From: M55B112 sp040903745 | Lineage (GTDB): Bacteria > Bacteroidota > Bacteroidia > Bacteroidales > GCA-2748055 | Assembly (NCBI GenBank): GCA_040903745.1 | Contig: JBBDUV010000075.1 | Location: 1 to 64,000, forward strand | Length of the DNA: 64,000 nucleotides | Direction: 5' to 3' | Made by a program: the position numbers and the translations under genes | Notes under the pieces: model-generated | The model's database searches: none | The model's input: only the letters and a program-made list of their open reading frames with translations | What the model was told of the DNA's origin: nothing | In this document: positions 54,736 to 63,257 of the stretch, in pieces | Numbering within the stretch: the first letter of the stretch is position 1 | Layout: each line of letters opens with the position of its first letter

Positions 54736-56574
54736 TTACTCTACCGTTACCGATTTCGCCAGGTTCCTCGGCTGGTCCACATTGCATCCGCGCATGACTG
54801 CGATATGATAGGCAATAAGTTGCAGGGGAATCGTAGATAATAACGACACAAGCGAAGAATCTGTATCCGGAATCTCTATCACATGATCGGCCATATGTAC
54901 AATGGTATCATCACCCTCTGTAACAATGGCAATCACGATCCCGTTTCTCGCCTTCACCTCCTGAACATTGCTCACAATTTTTTCATAGGAACTATCCCGG
55001 GTTGCAATTACCACTACCGGCATATCTGCATCGATCAGTGCGATAGGACCGTGCTTCATCTCTGCGGCGGGGTAACCCTCGGCGTGAATATAGGAGATCT
55101 CCTTTAGCTTCAGTGCACCCTCAAGAGCAACCGGATAGGAGACACCCCTTCCAAGATAGAGTGCATTGTTGACTTTACTGAACACTTCTGCAATCTTTTT
55201 CAGCTCATCATTATGTTCAAGGATCCTTTCAATCTTTTCCGGCACATCCTCCAACTCATTCAGCAGCTCACTGTACCGCACATCAGCAATTAATCCACGT
55301 CCCCTGGCGATCATCAGTGCCATCATGGTAAGCACCGTAACCTGTGCTGTGAATGCCTTGGTCGAGGCAACACCAATCTCCGGTCCGGCATGGGTATAAA
55401 CACCGGCATGTGTCTCCCGGGAAATGCTCGATCCAACCACATTACATATACCAAGCACAGTTGCTCCTGCCTCCTTCGCGAGTTGTATGGCAGCAAGCGT
55501 ATCGGCTGTCTCCCCACTCTGGGAGATGGCAATCACGATATCATCCGGCGAAAGGACCGGGTTCCTGTACCGGAACTCTGAAGCATAATCAACCTCCACC
55601 TGCACCCGGGCCAAATCTTCAAAAAGATATTCGCCAACCAGCCCTGCATGCCAGGAGGTTCCGCAGGCAACAATGATAATTCTTTTGGCTTCGATCAGCT
55701 TATCATATACATCGAAAAGTCCACCCAGCTTGATCTCATTGGACTCAAGCTTGAGTCTACCCCTGAAAGTATCCCTGATGGACCTGGGCTGCTCAAAGAT
55801 CTCCTTCAGCATAAAATGGTCATACCCGTTCTTCTCAATCTCTGAAATACCCAGGTCGAGTGTATGAATTCGTGGCTCAAGGATATCCGCCTTCTTGGTG
55901 GTTTTGAGAATAAGTTCATCGCGCTTAATAATAGCAATATCATCATTATCCATATATATCACCCTGTCGGTATATTCTATAATAGGCGTAGCATCCGATG
56001 CAAGAAAATATTCATTCTCCCCCAGGCCGATTACCAGCGGACTACTTTTTCTCGCTGCAATGATCTTATCTTTCTCTTCACTACAAAGTATTACCAGGCC
56101 ATAAGCACCGATCACCTTTGAAAGTGCCAACCGAACTGCCACCTCTGCTGAAACCTCCTTGGAACGGTAAATATACTCGACCAGGTTGGCCAACACTTCA
56201 GTATCGGTCTGACTTTTAAATGTATACCCCTGCTCCTTGAGGCTGTTTCTTAAATAGGTGTAGTTCTCAATGATCCCATTATGAATAATCGTGAAAATTC
56301 CATTCTGAGACATATGCGGATGGGCATTCAGATCGCTGGGTTCACCGTGGGTTGCCCAGCGTGTATGACCTATACCGATCGTTCCGGTGATATCCTGGCC
56401 GGTAATATAATCCTCCAGCTCAGTTACCTTGCCTTTCTTCTTGTAAACATTTACCTTTCCGTTCTGCAGAGCAACTCCGGCCGAGTCGTACCCCCGGTAT
56501 TCCAGTCGTTTTAATCCTTTAAGAAGTATGGGATAAGCATTTCTGCTTCCAATATAACCAACAATTCCACACAT
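54736..56574 (-). CDS. glmS: glutamine-fructose-6-phosphate aminotransferase
   Basis: 612 residues. Cys2 of MCGIVGYIGSRNAYPIL is the Ntn nucleophile after Met removal, and RGYDSAGVAL and GHTRWATHGEPSDLNAHP follow. The isomerase half has two SIS domains with ACGTSWHAGLVGEYL, ISQSGETADTLAAI and YPVALEGALKLKEISYIHAEGY-type motifs, and ends with the catalytic LAKSVTVE. It makes glucosamine-6-phosphate for peptidoglycan and LPS. It is only 3 bases downstream of the DUF4270 gene. Confidence 0.97.
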   Translation of the reverse strand: MCGIVGYIGSRNAYPILLKGLKRLEYRGYDSAGVALQNGKVNVYKKKGKVTELEDYITGQDITGTIGIGHTRWATHGEPSDLNAHPHMSQNGIFTIIHNGIIENYTYLRNSLKEQGYTFKSQTDTEVLANLVEYIYRSKEVSAEVAVRLALSKVIGAYGLVILCSEEKDKIIAARKSSPLVIGLGENEYFLASDATPIIEYTDRVIYMDNDDIAIIKRDELILKTTKKADILEPRIHTLDLGISEIEKNGYDHFMLKEIFEQPRSIRDTFRGRLKLESNEIKLGGLFDVYDKLIEAKRIIIVACGTSWHAGLVGEYLFEDLARVQVEVDYASEFRYRNPVLSPDDIVIAISQSGETADTLAAIQLAKEAGATVLGICNVVGSSISRETHAGVYTHAGPEIGVASTKAFTAQVTVLTMMALMIARGRGLIADVRYSELLNELEDVPEKIERILEHNDELKKIAEVFSKVNNALYLGRGVSYPVALEGALKLKEISYIHAEGYPAAEMKHGPIALIDADMPVVVIATRDSSYEKIVSNVQEVKARNGIVIAIVTEGDDTIVHMADHVIEIPDTDSSLVSLLSTIPLQLIAYHIAVMRGCNVDQPRNLAKSVTVE

Positions 56575-56577
56575 GAT

Positions 56578-57969
56578 CTAATCAAATTTTGAATAAATAA
56601 GCTCCAGTCTAAGACCTCCCTCCTGGCCCGAATGGTTGCTCCAGAATTTAATAATTTTGTTAGTGGTAACCGGATTATTAACAAATATGAACAGGTCGCT
56701 ATTCTCAATTTCACCCGCAAGTACCGACTGAAAATGGCGCCCGATACTAAAATTGAAATAATAATGTGGCTCCAGAAACGCGCTGTTTTCATTGGACTGG
56801 GTAAGCCGGCCAAATTGAAAAGCATCGGAATTTATAACCTGATCGTACAATGGTTCCGGGGTACCATCGGGAAGCTGCCTTTCCATCATCAGCTGCTGTG
56901 GATAATCCTCTGAATCTATACCGCTCAAGCTGTCGGGAACAACATCAAAAACCAACCGGGCCGTATTAATGGCGATCTGTCCGCTCCCTAAATATTCCCT
57001 GAGATCGGAGATCCTGATTTTCACATTCACACCCACCATCCCCTGTACATATGCTATAGGGGCTTGCGCATCTTCACTATCAATGATATTTTCAAGTGCA
57101 GTACCGGTAAAATCATGATGAAAAATGTTGATCTTCTGGGCAAAACGATGATCGAAGCTGATACGGTAGGTACTGATCGGAACCGTATCTCTTGCTGCAA
57201 CACTGACACTGTCGTGGTAATAATTGAACCGCATTCCTGCAAGCGGATTTGCCAACTGAAGCTTCGCAAATGTTTCACCCTCTTCAACCGCCTCGGTGGT
57301 GATATACAACCCGTTGAAGTTGCGTTGAAAATTTGAGTTGTAGGCAAAAATAGAGTCAACCGGATTGGTCGCATCAATGATCCGGTTAAGCAGGTCCTGA
57401 TTGTCAATGTTAAAACTGACTGTGTCTCCCGGATTGGGAAAAATAACCCGGTCAATTAAGGGATCAGGATTATATTTATCTGTTACATCATAGTTGGAAT
57501 AGTATGAACTGTCCATCGAGATCGAATCCAGAAATTCATGCACCATGATGCGCATTCCTTTGTCAGTATCCCCAATAATATCAGCTACATAAAGCGAAAG
57601 GGACAGTGAATTGATATATGGGTCCTCCCCAAAATCACCAAACTGTGTAAGACTGAATTCAGTAACAATCTCTGCTTTAGAAAACCCGGTTATCGTATCG
57701 ACCATGCTTCCCAATAGAAAAGTCCTGCTGCTTTCAATGGCTGTAGTGCGCCTATTCGATGTGACTCGTGGCCTGGATCTTACCAGCATGGTCTCAAACT
57801 CAGTGATTGTATCTGTAAACACAACAATGTTATCCTCCGCTGGAAATAGATCAATTCCCAATGTGTTGTTGTCTGGTTCGCAAGCAATGAAAAACATCCC
57901 CAGCAATGCAACCGCAAGCAACGTGTAAGGGGATCTCCTTTTCTGTCCCGCCTCTTTATTATATCTCAT
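56578..57969 (-). CDS. DUF4270-type lipoprotein
   Basis: 463 residues with a lipoprotein signal (LLAVALLGMFFIAC, Cys near residue 30) after a basic N-terminus. The mature protein begins EPDNNTLGIDLFPAEDNI and has repeated beta-rich parts (DTITGFSKAEIVTEFSLTQ ... SLSLSLYVADIIGDT), which I recall for DUF4270 lipoproteins of Bacteroidota. The function is unknown, and it should sit in the outer membrane. Its neighbours, a glycogen-synthase-like gene upstream and glmS downstream, form a group I recall from other Bacteroidota. Confidence 0.75.
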   Translation of the reverse strand: MRYNKEAGQKRRSPYTLLAVALLGMFFIACEPDNNTLGIDLFPAEDNIVVFTDTITEFETMLVRSRPRVTSNRRTTAIESSRTFLLGSMVDTITGFSKAEIVTEFSLTQFGDFGEDPYINSLSLSLYVADIIGDTDKGMRIMVHEFLDSISMDSSYYSNYDVTDKYNPDPLIDRVIFPNPGDTVSFNIDNQDLLNRIIDATNPVDSIFAYNSNFQRNFNGLYITTEAVEEGETFAKLQLANPLAGMRFNYYHDSVSVAARDTVPISTYRISFDHRFAQKINIFHHDFTGTALENIIDSEDAQAPIAYVQGMVGVNVKIRISDLREYLGSGQIAINTARLVFDVVPDSLSGIDSEDYPQQLMMERQLPDGTPEPLYDQVINSDAFQFGRLTQSNENSAFLEPHYYFNFSIGRHFQSVLAGEIENSDLFIFVNNPVTTNKIIKFWSNHSGQEGGLRLELIYSKFD

Positions 57970-57983
57970 AGGAATATGTGAAA

Positions 57984-58793
57984 TTATGGATTCAGAACAT
58001 TCTCATAGAAAACGGAATATTCATCGATATATTTTTCAGGCAGCTGATAATCAAGATCCGGCTTGCCCGATTCTTTGATTATCTTAACTATATCATCGGG
58101 AAGGTCTGCACTTCCATGGATTGCTGCATCTGAATATTGCAGAGCCAGCCTGGTGAGATTCTCGTACTTCGGTTGTTCAATGACAGCAAGGTCCTCCCTG
58201 GTAATCCCGTTCAGAATCGATTTCTCCTGCAACCGCTTGTCCATTGGCTTGTCAAACCCGTTATTATAAATGGAAAAAACCACCTTCGATTCAGCAAACA
58301 GAGGATCTTCACGATAAGCCTTCTTCAGGTAAACCGGCACAAGGGATGTAAACCAGCCATGACAATGTACTATATCGGGCGACCATCTGAGTTTGCGAAC
58401 CGTCTCAAGAACCCCCCTGGCAAAAAAGATCATCCGTTCGTCATTGTCTTCAAAAAAATTTCCACCGACATCCTGCATGGTAGCTTTTCTTTGAAAATAA
58501 TCTTCATTATCAATAAAATAAACCTGCATTCTGGCCGACTGGATGGAGGCGACTTTGATGATAAGGGGATGATCAGCATCATCAATGATCAGGTTCATTC
58601 CTGATAAACGAATAACTTCATGCAACTGGTTTCTCCGTTCATTGATATTGCCATACCTGGGCATGAATGTCCGAATCTCTTTTCCGGTCTCCTGGATACC
58701 CTGCGGCAGATACCTTCCTATATGGGACATTTCATTTTCGGGAAGATAGGGAGTAATTTCCTGGGAAACGAATAAAACTTTAACACTTTCCAT
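57984..58793 (-). CDS. glycogen/starch-synthase N-domain protein (GT5 catalytic domain only)
   Basis: 269 residues from MESVKVLFVSQEITPYLPEN; a longer frame starts in the promoter. It aligns in pattern with the N-terminal Rossmann half of glycogen synthase (TFMPRYGNINERRNQLHEV; DIVHCHGWFTSLVPVYLKKAY; VFSIYNNGF), but the KxGGL ADP-glucose motif is lost (SQEITPYLPENEMSHIGRYL) and the whole C-terminal donor-binding domain is absent. Full enzymes have about 480 residues. It may be a regulatory or glycan-binding protein. It is divergent from panC. Confidence 0.75.
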   Translation of the reverse strand: MESVKVLFVSQEITPYLPENEMSHIGRYLPQGIQETGKEIRTFMPRYGNINERRNQLHEVIRLSGMNLIIDDADHPLIIKVASIQSARMQVYFIDNEDYFQRKATMQDVGGNFFEDNDERMIFFARGVLETVRKLRWSPDIVHCHGWFTSLVPVYLKKAYREDPLFAESKVVFSIYNNGFDKPMDKRLQEKSILNGITREDLAVIEQPKYENLTRLALQYSDAAIHGSADLPDDIVKIIKESGKPDLDYQLPEKYIDEYSVFYENVLNP

Positions 58794-58820
58794 TATGCAG
58801 GACTTGTTTTTTTGATCATA

Positions 58821-58850
58821 CAAAGGTACTAATAATTATTGAGATCCCAA
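58821..58850 (-). promoter_or_regulatory. promoter of the glycogen-synthase-like gene
   Basis: TACCTTTG on the minus strand (58821-58828) is a perfect -7 box, and TTG on the minus strand (58848-58850) lies 19 bases upstream of it, matching -33. It drives the leftward GT5-like, DUF4270 and glmS genes. Confidence 0.6.
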
Positions 58851-58927
58851 GGTGCCACATCTGGCACAGGAGGCCGACTAACCCGCTCTTTCAATCTTTT
58901 ACAGGCACTGTTTTCAACCGGAATAGC

Positions 58928-58935
58928 TATCTTTG
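58928..58935 (+). promoter_or_regulatory. -7 promoter element of panC
   Basis: TATCTTTG, perfect -7 box, 17 bases before the panC ATG, so the leader is very short. Confidence 0.55.
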
Positions 58936-58952
58936 TTCTCTTTTAAGAGCCG

Positions 58953-59795
58953 ATGAAAACCGTGACACATAAAACCGCTTTGCAGAAAGCGGTCGGAAAA
59001 GCCAGAAAAGAAGGGAAAAGGATAGGACTCGTACCCACTATGGGAGCATTGCATGAAGGCCACCTTTCACTGATCCGTGCAGCCATGAAAAACAATGACT
59101 TTATCATTGTAACCCTCTTTGTAAACCCTACCCAATTTAACAATCCGAATGACCTGGAGCGCTACCCGCGGGATATGGATTCTGACCTGAAATTGCTGAA
59201 AGCGTATCCGGTAGATATTGTTTTTGCTCCATCCGTGAAAGAGATGTACCCCGAAAAAGACAACCGGGTTTTTGATCTCTCCCCGTTCGACCGCATCATG
59301 GAGGGTAAATTCCGTCCGGGCCATTTCAATGGTGTGGCACAGATCGTGAGCAAGCTGTTCTACGCAGCAAATCCCGACACCGCATATTTCGGACAGAAGG
59401 ATTTCCAGCAACTGGCAGTCATTAAAAAACTGGTCGCCATACTCCATCTTAACATCAAAATCATCGGCTGCCCCATCATCAGGGAGGAGGACGGGCTCGC
59501 CATGAGCTCCAGAAACCGCCTGCTCACTCCTCCGGAGCGCGCCGCAGCCCCGCTCATCTATCAAACATTACTGGAAGCAAAGCAGATAAAAAGCCGGCGC
59601 ACACCCGATGAAATAAAAGCATTCGTTAAGTCAGCAATAAACAACCATCCACTGATTCAGGTTGAGTATTTTGAAATTGTTGACGATCAAAATCTTTTGC
59701 CGGTAAAGAATTGGCAGGAGCCCAATAACAAAGTAGGATGTATTGCTGTTCAATTAGGCAATGCAAGATTGATTGATAATATATATTTTTGTTAA
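58953..59795 (+). CDS. panC: pantothenate synthetase
   Basis: 280 residues. LVPTMGALHEGHLSLIRAA near residue 25 (HIGH-like), VTLFVNPTQFNNPNDLERYPR near 53, YFGQKDFQQLAVI near 145 (KD-Q motif) and REEDGLAMSSRNRLL near 180 are all present. It joins pantoate and beta-alanine with ATP to give pantothenate. The next gene encodes the beta-alanine supplier, PanD, 9 bases downstream. Confidence 0.97.
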   Translation: MKTVTHKTALQKAVGKARKEGKRIGLVPTMGALHEGHLSLIRAAMKNNDFIIVTLFVNPTQFNNPNDLERYPRDMDSDLKLLKAYPVDIVFAPSVKEMYPEKDNRVFDLSPFDRIMEGKFRPGHFNGVAQIVSKLFYAANPDTAYFGQKDFQQLAVIKKLVAILHLNIKIIGCPIIREEDGLAMSSRNRLLTPPERAAAPLIYQTLLEAKQIKSRRTPDEIKAFVKSAINNHPLIQVEYFEIVDDQNLLPVKNWQEPNNKVGCIAVQLGNARLIDNIYFC

Positions 59796-59804
59796 TTTTA
59801 CACC

Positions 59805-60155
59805 ATGAACATCGAAGTAATAAAATCAAAATTGCACAGGGTCACCATTACCGAGGCAAACCTGAACTATATCGGAAGTCTCACTATTGATGAAGATCTG
59901 ATGGATGCAGCAAATCTTATAGAAAACGAGAAGGTTCATGTGGTGAACATCAACAATGGCGAACGCCTCGAAACCTATGTTATAACGGGTGAACGCGGGA
60001 GCGGAGTGATCTGCATGAATGGTGCCGCCGCCAGAAAAGTGCAGGTAGGCGACATTGTCCTGATCATCTCATACGCATCTATGGATTTTGAAGAGGCCAA
60101 AACCTTTGAGCCCAACATCATCTTTCCCGATACGGTTACCAATAAACTTACCTGA
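59805..60155 (+). CDS. panD: aspartate 1-decarboxylase precursor
   Basis: 116 residues. The self-cleavage site is Gly24-Ser25 in LNYIGSLTIDEDLMDAA, which makes the pyruvoyl group on the new Ser. The substrate-contact stretch VVNINNGERLETYVITGERGSG and ICMNGAAARKVQVGDIVLIISYA follow. It makes beta-alanine from aspartate for pantothenate. It is in an operon with panC. Confidence 0.97.
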   Translation: MNIEVIKSKLHRVTITEANLNYIGSLTIDEDLMDAANLIENEKVHVVNINNGERLETYVITGERGSGVICMNGAAARKVQVGDIVLIISYASMDFEEAKTFEPNIIFPDTVTNKLT

Positions 60156-60162
60156 CCCTGTT

Positions 60163-61230
60163 TTGAATATAAGGATCCGGCAAATAACCAGGTTTACCCT
60201 TTTCCTGGCAGCAGGGCTCCTGCTGCTCTACTTTGCTTTCCGGGGAATAGACTTTTCGGAAATGGCAGGACATTTCAGGGAGGCGAAATACAGTTGGATA
60301 GGCATCTCCCTCATCTTTGCCGTTATCTCTCATATCAGCCGGTCGAGACGGTGGATCCTGCTCATTGAACCCCTCAACCATACACCGAAACTCTGGAACA
60401 CCATCAACGCAGTACTGTTCGGCTACCTAGCCAACTATGCATTACCGAGGGCCGGAGAGGTAACACGCTGCATATCCCTCGGGAAAAAGGAGAAAATCCC
60501 GGTCGACTCGCTGATCGGAACGGTAATCGTTGAAAGAACGATCGACCTGTTCTCCATGTTTGTCATCCTGTTTATCCTCCTGGTCGCCCGCTTCGAGAAA
60601 TTCGGTGCCTTCTTCAGCGATTTTATCTTTCAACCAATAGGAGAAAAGATCAATGCCATATTCGGACAGGCCATCCTGTTCTGGATCCTTGTCGCCGCCG
60701 GAATGCTGCTGATTGTCATCGCACTGTTTATCTTTCGCAAAAGAATTACCGTGCTGAAACCTGTTCAAAAAGTGCTTCTGATCATGAAAGGGGTTGTCGG
60801 TGGACTTAAAACCGTGGTGCGAATGAAAAGGAAGTGGGAGTTCCTCTTCCATACCCTGTTTATCTGGTTCAATTATGCAATGATGACCTGGGTGATCGTA
60901 TTCTCCCTGCCCCATATAACCGGAGATCTTAAATTTGTAGATGGCATCTTCCTCCTGGTGATCGGAAGTATGGGAATGGCGGTGCCTGTGCAAAGCGGCA
61001 TCGGGGCATTTCACTGGATCGTGTCGCGCGGACTGCATTATGTGTATGGATTGGAGATGACAGAAGGGTTGGTTTTTGCGACACTGCAACATGAATCCCA
61101 AACTTTGCTTATACTTGTACTGGGAAGTATGGCCATGTTTTTTCTGTTTTCAAAAAACAGAAGGATCCGGCTCTCCACCATAAAAAAAGAGATTGAAGAT
61201 CTACACGAAAATAAGGAGCAAGATAGTTGA
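60163..61230 (+). CDS. UPF0104/lysylphosphatidylglycerol-synthase-like membrane protein
   Basis: 355 residues from the TTG at NIRIRQITRFTLFLA, 7 bases after the panD stop; an earlier in-frame ATG inside panD would give an unlikely basic leader. There are about 8 membrane helices. It has FAVISHISRSRRWILLIEPL near residue 50, FGYLANYALPRAGEVTRCISL near 88 and VIVERTIDLFSMFVILF near 118, the hallmarks of this flippase-like family. It lacks the soluble aminoacyl-transfer domain of MprF. It overlaps the heptose gene by 38 bases, so a role in envelope lipid handling is plausible. Confidence 0.8.
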   Translation: MNIRIRQITRFTLFLAAGLLLLYFAFRGIDFSEMAGHFREAKYSWIGISLIFAVISHISRSRRWILLIEPLNHTPKLWNTINAVLFGYLANYALPRAGEVTRCISLGKKEKIPVDSLIGTVIVERTIDLFSMFVILFILLVARFEKFGAFFSDFIFQPIGEKINAIFGQAILFWILVAAGMLLIVIALFIFRKRITVLKPVQKVLLIMKGVVGGLKTVVRMKRKWEFLFHTLFIWFNYAMMTWVIVFSLPHITGDLKFVDGIFLLVIGSMGMAVPVQSGIGAFHWIVSRGLHYVYGLEMTEGLVFATLQHESQTLLILVLGSMAMFFLFSKNRRIRLSTIKKEIEDLHENKEQDS

Positions 61231-61678
61231 CAGGAATTCCCTGCCCGGTATTCTTGGAAACCTGAAACCAGCAGGTCAACGAATAGTTTTTACCAACGGC
61301 TGTTTCGACATTCTTCACCCAGGGCACATCCACCTGCTCAGCGCCGCTAAACAGCAAGGCGACATCCTGATTATCGGGCTGAATACAGATTCTTCTGTAA
61401 GGAAACTAAAAGGAGAACAGAGACCTGTAATGGATGAACATTCCCGTGCCATCCTACTGGCATCGCTGTGGTTTGTAGATTATATCGTTCTTTTTTCAGA
61501 AGAGACCCCTCTGCAACTGATTGAAGAGATCGGTCCCGATGTACTGGTCAAGGGAGGTGACTATGCTCCGGAAAAAATTGTAGGGTCAGAATTTGTAAGG
61601 TCCCGGGGAGGTAAAACGGTCGTCGTCCCACTCCTTGAAGGGTTTTCCTCAACAAATTTCATCAATAAAACAGGATAG
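61193..61678 (+). CDS. hldE2: D-glycero-beta-D-manno-heptose 1-phosphate adenylyltransferase
   Basis: 161 residues, the stand-alone second domain of HldE (RfaE2). A TTG start inside the preceding gene is used (MKIYTKIRSKI). The nucleotidyltransferase motif TNGCFDILHPGHIHLL (HxGH) lies near residue 34, and DVLVKGGDYAPEKIVG near 119 and VPLLEGFSSTNFINK at the end are typical. It makes ADP-heptose for the LPS inner core, which fits the Kdo transferase gene elsewhere in the window. Confidence 0.9.
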   Translation: MKIYTKIRSKIVDRNSLPGILGNLKPAGQRIVFTNGCFDILHPGHIHLLSAAKQQGDILIIGLNTDSSVRKLKGEQRPVMDEHSRAILLASLWFVDYIVLFSEETPLQLIEEIGPDVLVKGGDYAPEKIVGSEFVRSRGGKTVVVPLLEGFSSTNFINKTG

Positions 61679-61692
61679 CATTGGCCTGTTTT
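61667..61692 (+). terminator. probable rho-independent terminator after the heptose gene
   Basis: AAAACAGG and CCTGTTTT form an 8-bp stem with a 10-base loop, followed by a pyrimidine run (TCTCTCTTT). The left arm contains the last codons of the gene and the stop codon is in the loop. It closes the panC-panD-flippase-like-hldE2 operon. Confidence 0.55.
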
Positions 61693-61750
61693 TCTCTCTT
61701 TAATGATTAACTTTACAGGTAGATTATATAAAATTTTTCAATAAATTAGG

Positions 61751-61888
61751 AGTGGCTGGATCATATAGTTCGAGAGCATAACTTGTCCCGCACCCAAGCG
61801 GGTGCCCGCCTGCCTTAGTGCGCAAGTACGGCGGGCAAGGGCGCGCAAAAATATTCAATGCAGCGATCGGACTTTATGGGCAGACATA
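61751..61888. repeat. hairpin-type dispersed repeat, copy 2, with GC-rich insert
   Basis: Shares AGTGGCTGGATCATA, AGTTCGAGAGCA and GCGCGCAAAAAT on the left, and CAATGCAGC-ATCGGACTTTATGG-CAGACA on the right, with the repeat at 9.6-9.74 kb. It lacks the right arm of the inner stem and instead has about 58 extra bases (61783-61840) rich in G+C with their own inverted arms: GCCCGCC and GGCGGGC at 61804-61810 and 61830-61836. It ends 10 bases before the radA start codon. It carries no gene. Confidence 0.7.
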
Positions 61889-61898
61889 ATCAAAAGCT

Positions 61899-63257
61899 AT
61901 GGCAAAAACGAAAAGTGTATTTGTCTGTCAGAGTTGTGGCGCCGAATCACCCAAATGGATCGGCAAATGCAACAGCTGCGGTGAGTGGAACACCTATGTT
62001 GAACAGGTGATCCATAAATCAACCTCCCGGCGTTACGAGTCAGATCCCGGCCGGCGTATGTCGCCCGAAAAAATTACAGAGATCCGCTCCGACAAGCTGC
62101 AGCGATTTGATACCATGAACGCTGAATTTAACAGGGTTCTGGGCGGAGGACTGGTTCCCGGATCGGTGGTTCTCATCGGCGGGGAACCCGGAATCGGGAA
62201 GTCAACCCTGGCCCTGCAGATCGCTCTGAAATTTTCGGCCTCAACCTTGTATGTGTCGGGCGAAGAGAGTCCGCAGCAGATAAAAATGCGGGCTGAACGC
62301 CTGGGCAAGCTGAACGAAGATACCCTGGTACTCTCGGAAACTTCACTGCAGGCTATTATCATACATATCACACAGACCAATCCTGCACTGGTCATCATCG
62401 ATTCCATACAAACACTTCATTCCGAAGAGATCGAATCGACCCCAGGCAGTGTTTCACAGGTGAGAGAATGCGCGGCCCAACTGCTGAGGGTGGCCAAGCA
62501 GACAGGAATTCCGGTTGTGCTGATCGGACATATTACGAAAGAAGGCAACCTGGCAGGACCGAAGATCCTCGAACATATTGTCGATACCGTCCTCCAGTTC
62601 GAAGGAGACTCACACCATATATACCGAATCCTGAGGGCAAGCAAAAACAGATTCGGATCTACCTCCGAGCTGGGGGTATTTGAAATGCGAAATGATGGCC
62701 TGGCCGAAATTGCAAATCCTTCTGAAGTGCTGCTGAACCAACATGCCGATGATCTGAGCGGTTCCGCGGTAGCTGCCAACATCGAAGGGATCAGACCCCT
62801 GATGATCGAGGCCCAGGCACTGGTGAGCAGCGCAGCCTACGGAACACCACAGCGCACATCCAACGGTTTTGATATCAGAAGACTGAACATGCTTTTGGCG
62901 GTCCTGGAAAAAAGGGCGAAATTCAACCTTTCAGGCAAGGATGTGTTTATCAATATAGCCGGAGGGATCAGGGTTGACGACCCGGCAACGGACCTGTCCA
63001 TCGTGAGCGCAGTATTGAGTTCAACCGCCGATATAGCACTTGAAAAAAACATTTGCTTTGCTGGCGAAGTAGGCCTTTCAGGAGAGATCAGGCCGGCCGC
63101 AAGGATGGAACAGCGGATTTCGGAAGCACAGAAACTTGGTTTCAATACCATATATATATCAGCATTCAATGACAAAGCGATCAACAATGAACGTTTTAAC
63201 ATCAGGATCATCCGGCTGGGCAAAGTGCAGGAGCTGCCAAAACATCTTTTCGGGTAA
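61899..63257 (+). CDS. radA: DNA repair protein RadA (Sms)
   Basis: 452 residues. N-terminal zinc finger CQSCGAESPKWIGKCNSCGEW, Walker A IGGEPGIGKSTLALQIA near residue 95, the RadA-specific KNRFGSTSELGVFEM near 250 (KNRFG motif) and a Lon-protease-like C-terminal domain (FAGEVGLSGEIRPAARMEQR). It drives branch migration of recombination intermediates with RecA. Its start follows hairpin repeat copy 2 by 10 bases, and it ends overlapping the next gene by one base. Confidence 0.95.
   Translation: MAKTKSVFVCQSCGAESPKWIGKCNSCGEWNTYVEQVIHKSTSRRYESDPGRRMSPEKITEIRSDKLQRFDTMNAEFNRVLGGGLVPGSVVLIGGEPGIGKSTLALQIALKFSASTLYVSGEESPQQIKMRAERLGKLNEDTLVLSETSLQAIIIHITQTNPALVIIDSIQTLHSEEIESTPGSVSQVRECAAQLLRVAKQTGIPVVLIGHITKEGNLAGPKILEHIVDTVLQFEGDSHHIYRILRASKNRFGSTSELGVFEMRNDGLAEIANPSEVLLNQHADDLSGSAVAANIEGIRPLMIEAQALVSSAAYGTPQRTSNGFDIRRLNMLLAVLEKRAKFNLSGKDVFINIAGGIRVDDPATDLSIVSAVLSSTADIALEKNICFAGEVGLSGEIRPAARMEQRISEAQKLGFNTIYISAFNDKAINNERFNIRIIRLGKVQELPKHLFG

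Noticed and set aside
60442..61101. A 219-codon leftward frame opposite the UPF0104 gene
   Set aside because: The translation is rich in His and Gln with no hydrophobic core or motif, as expected for an antisense of a membrane protein.
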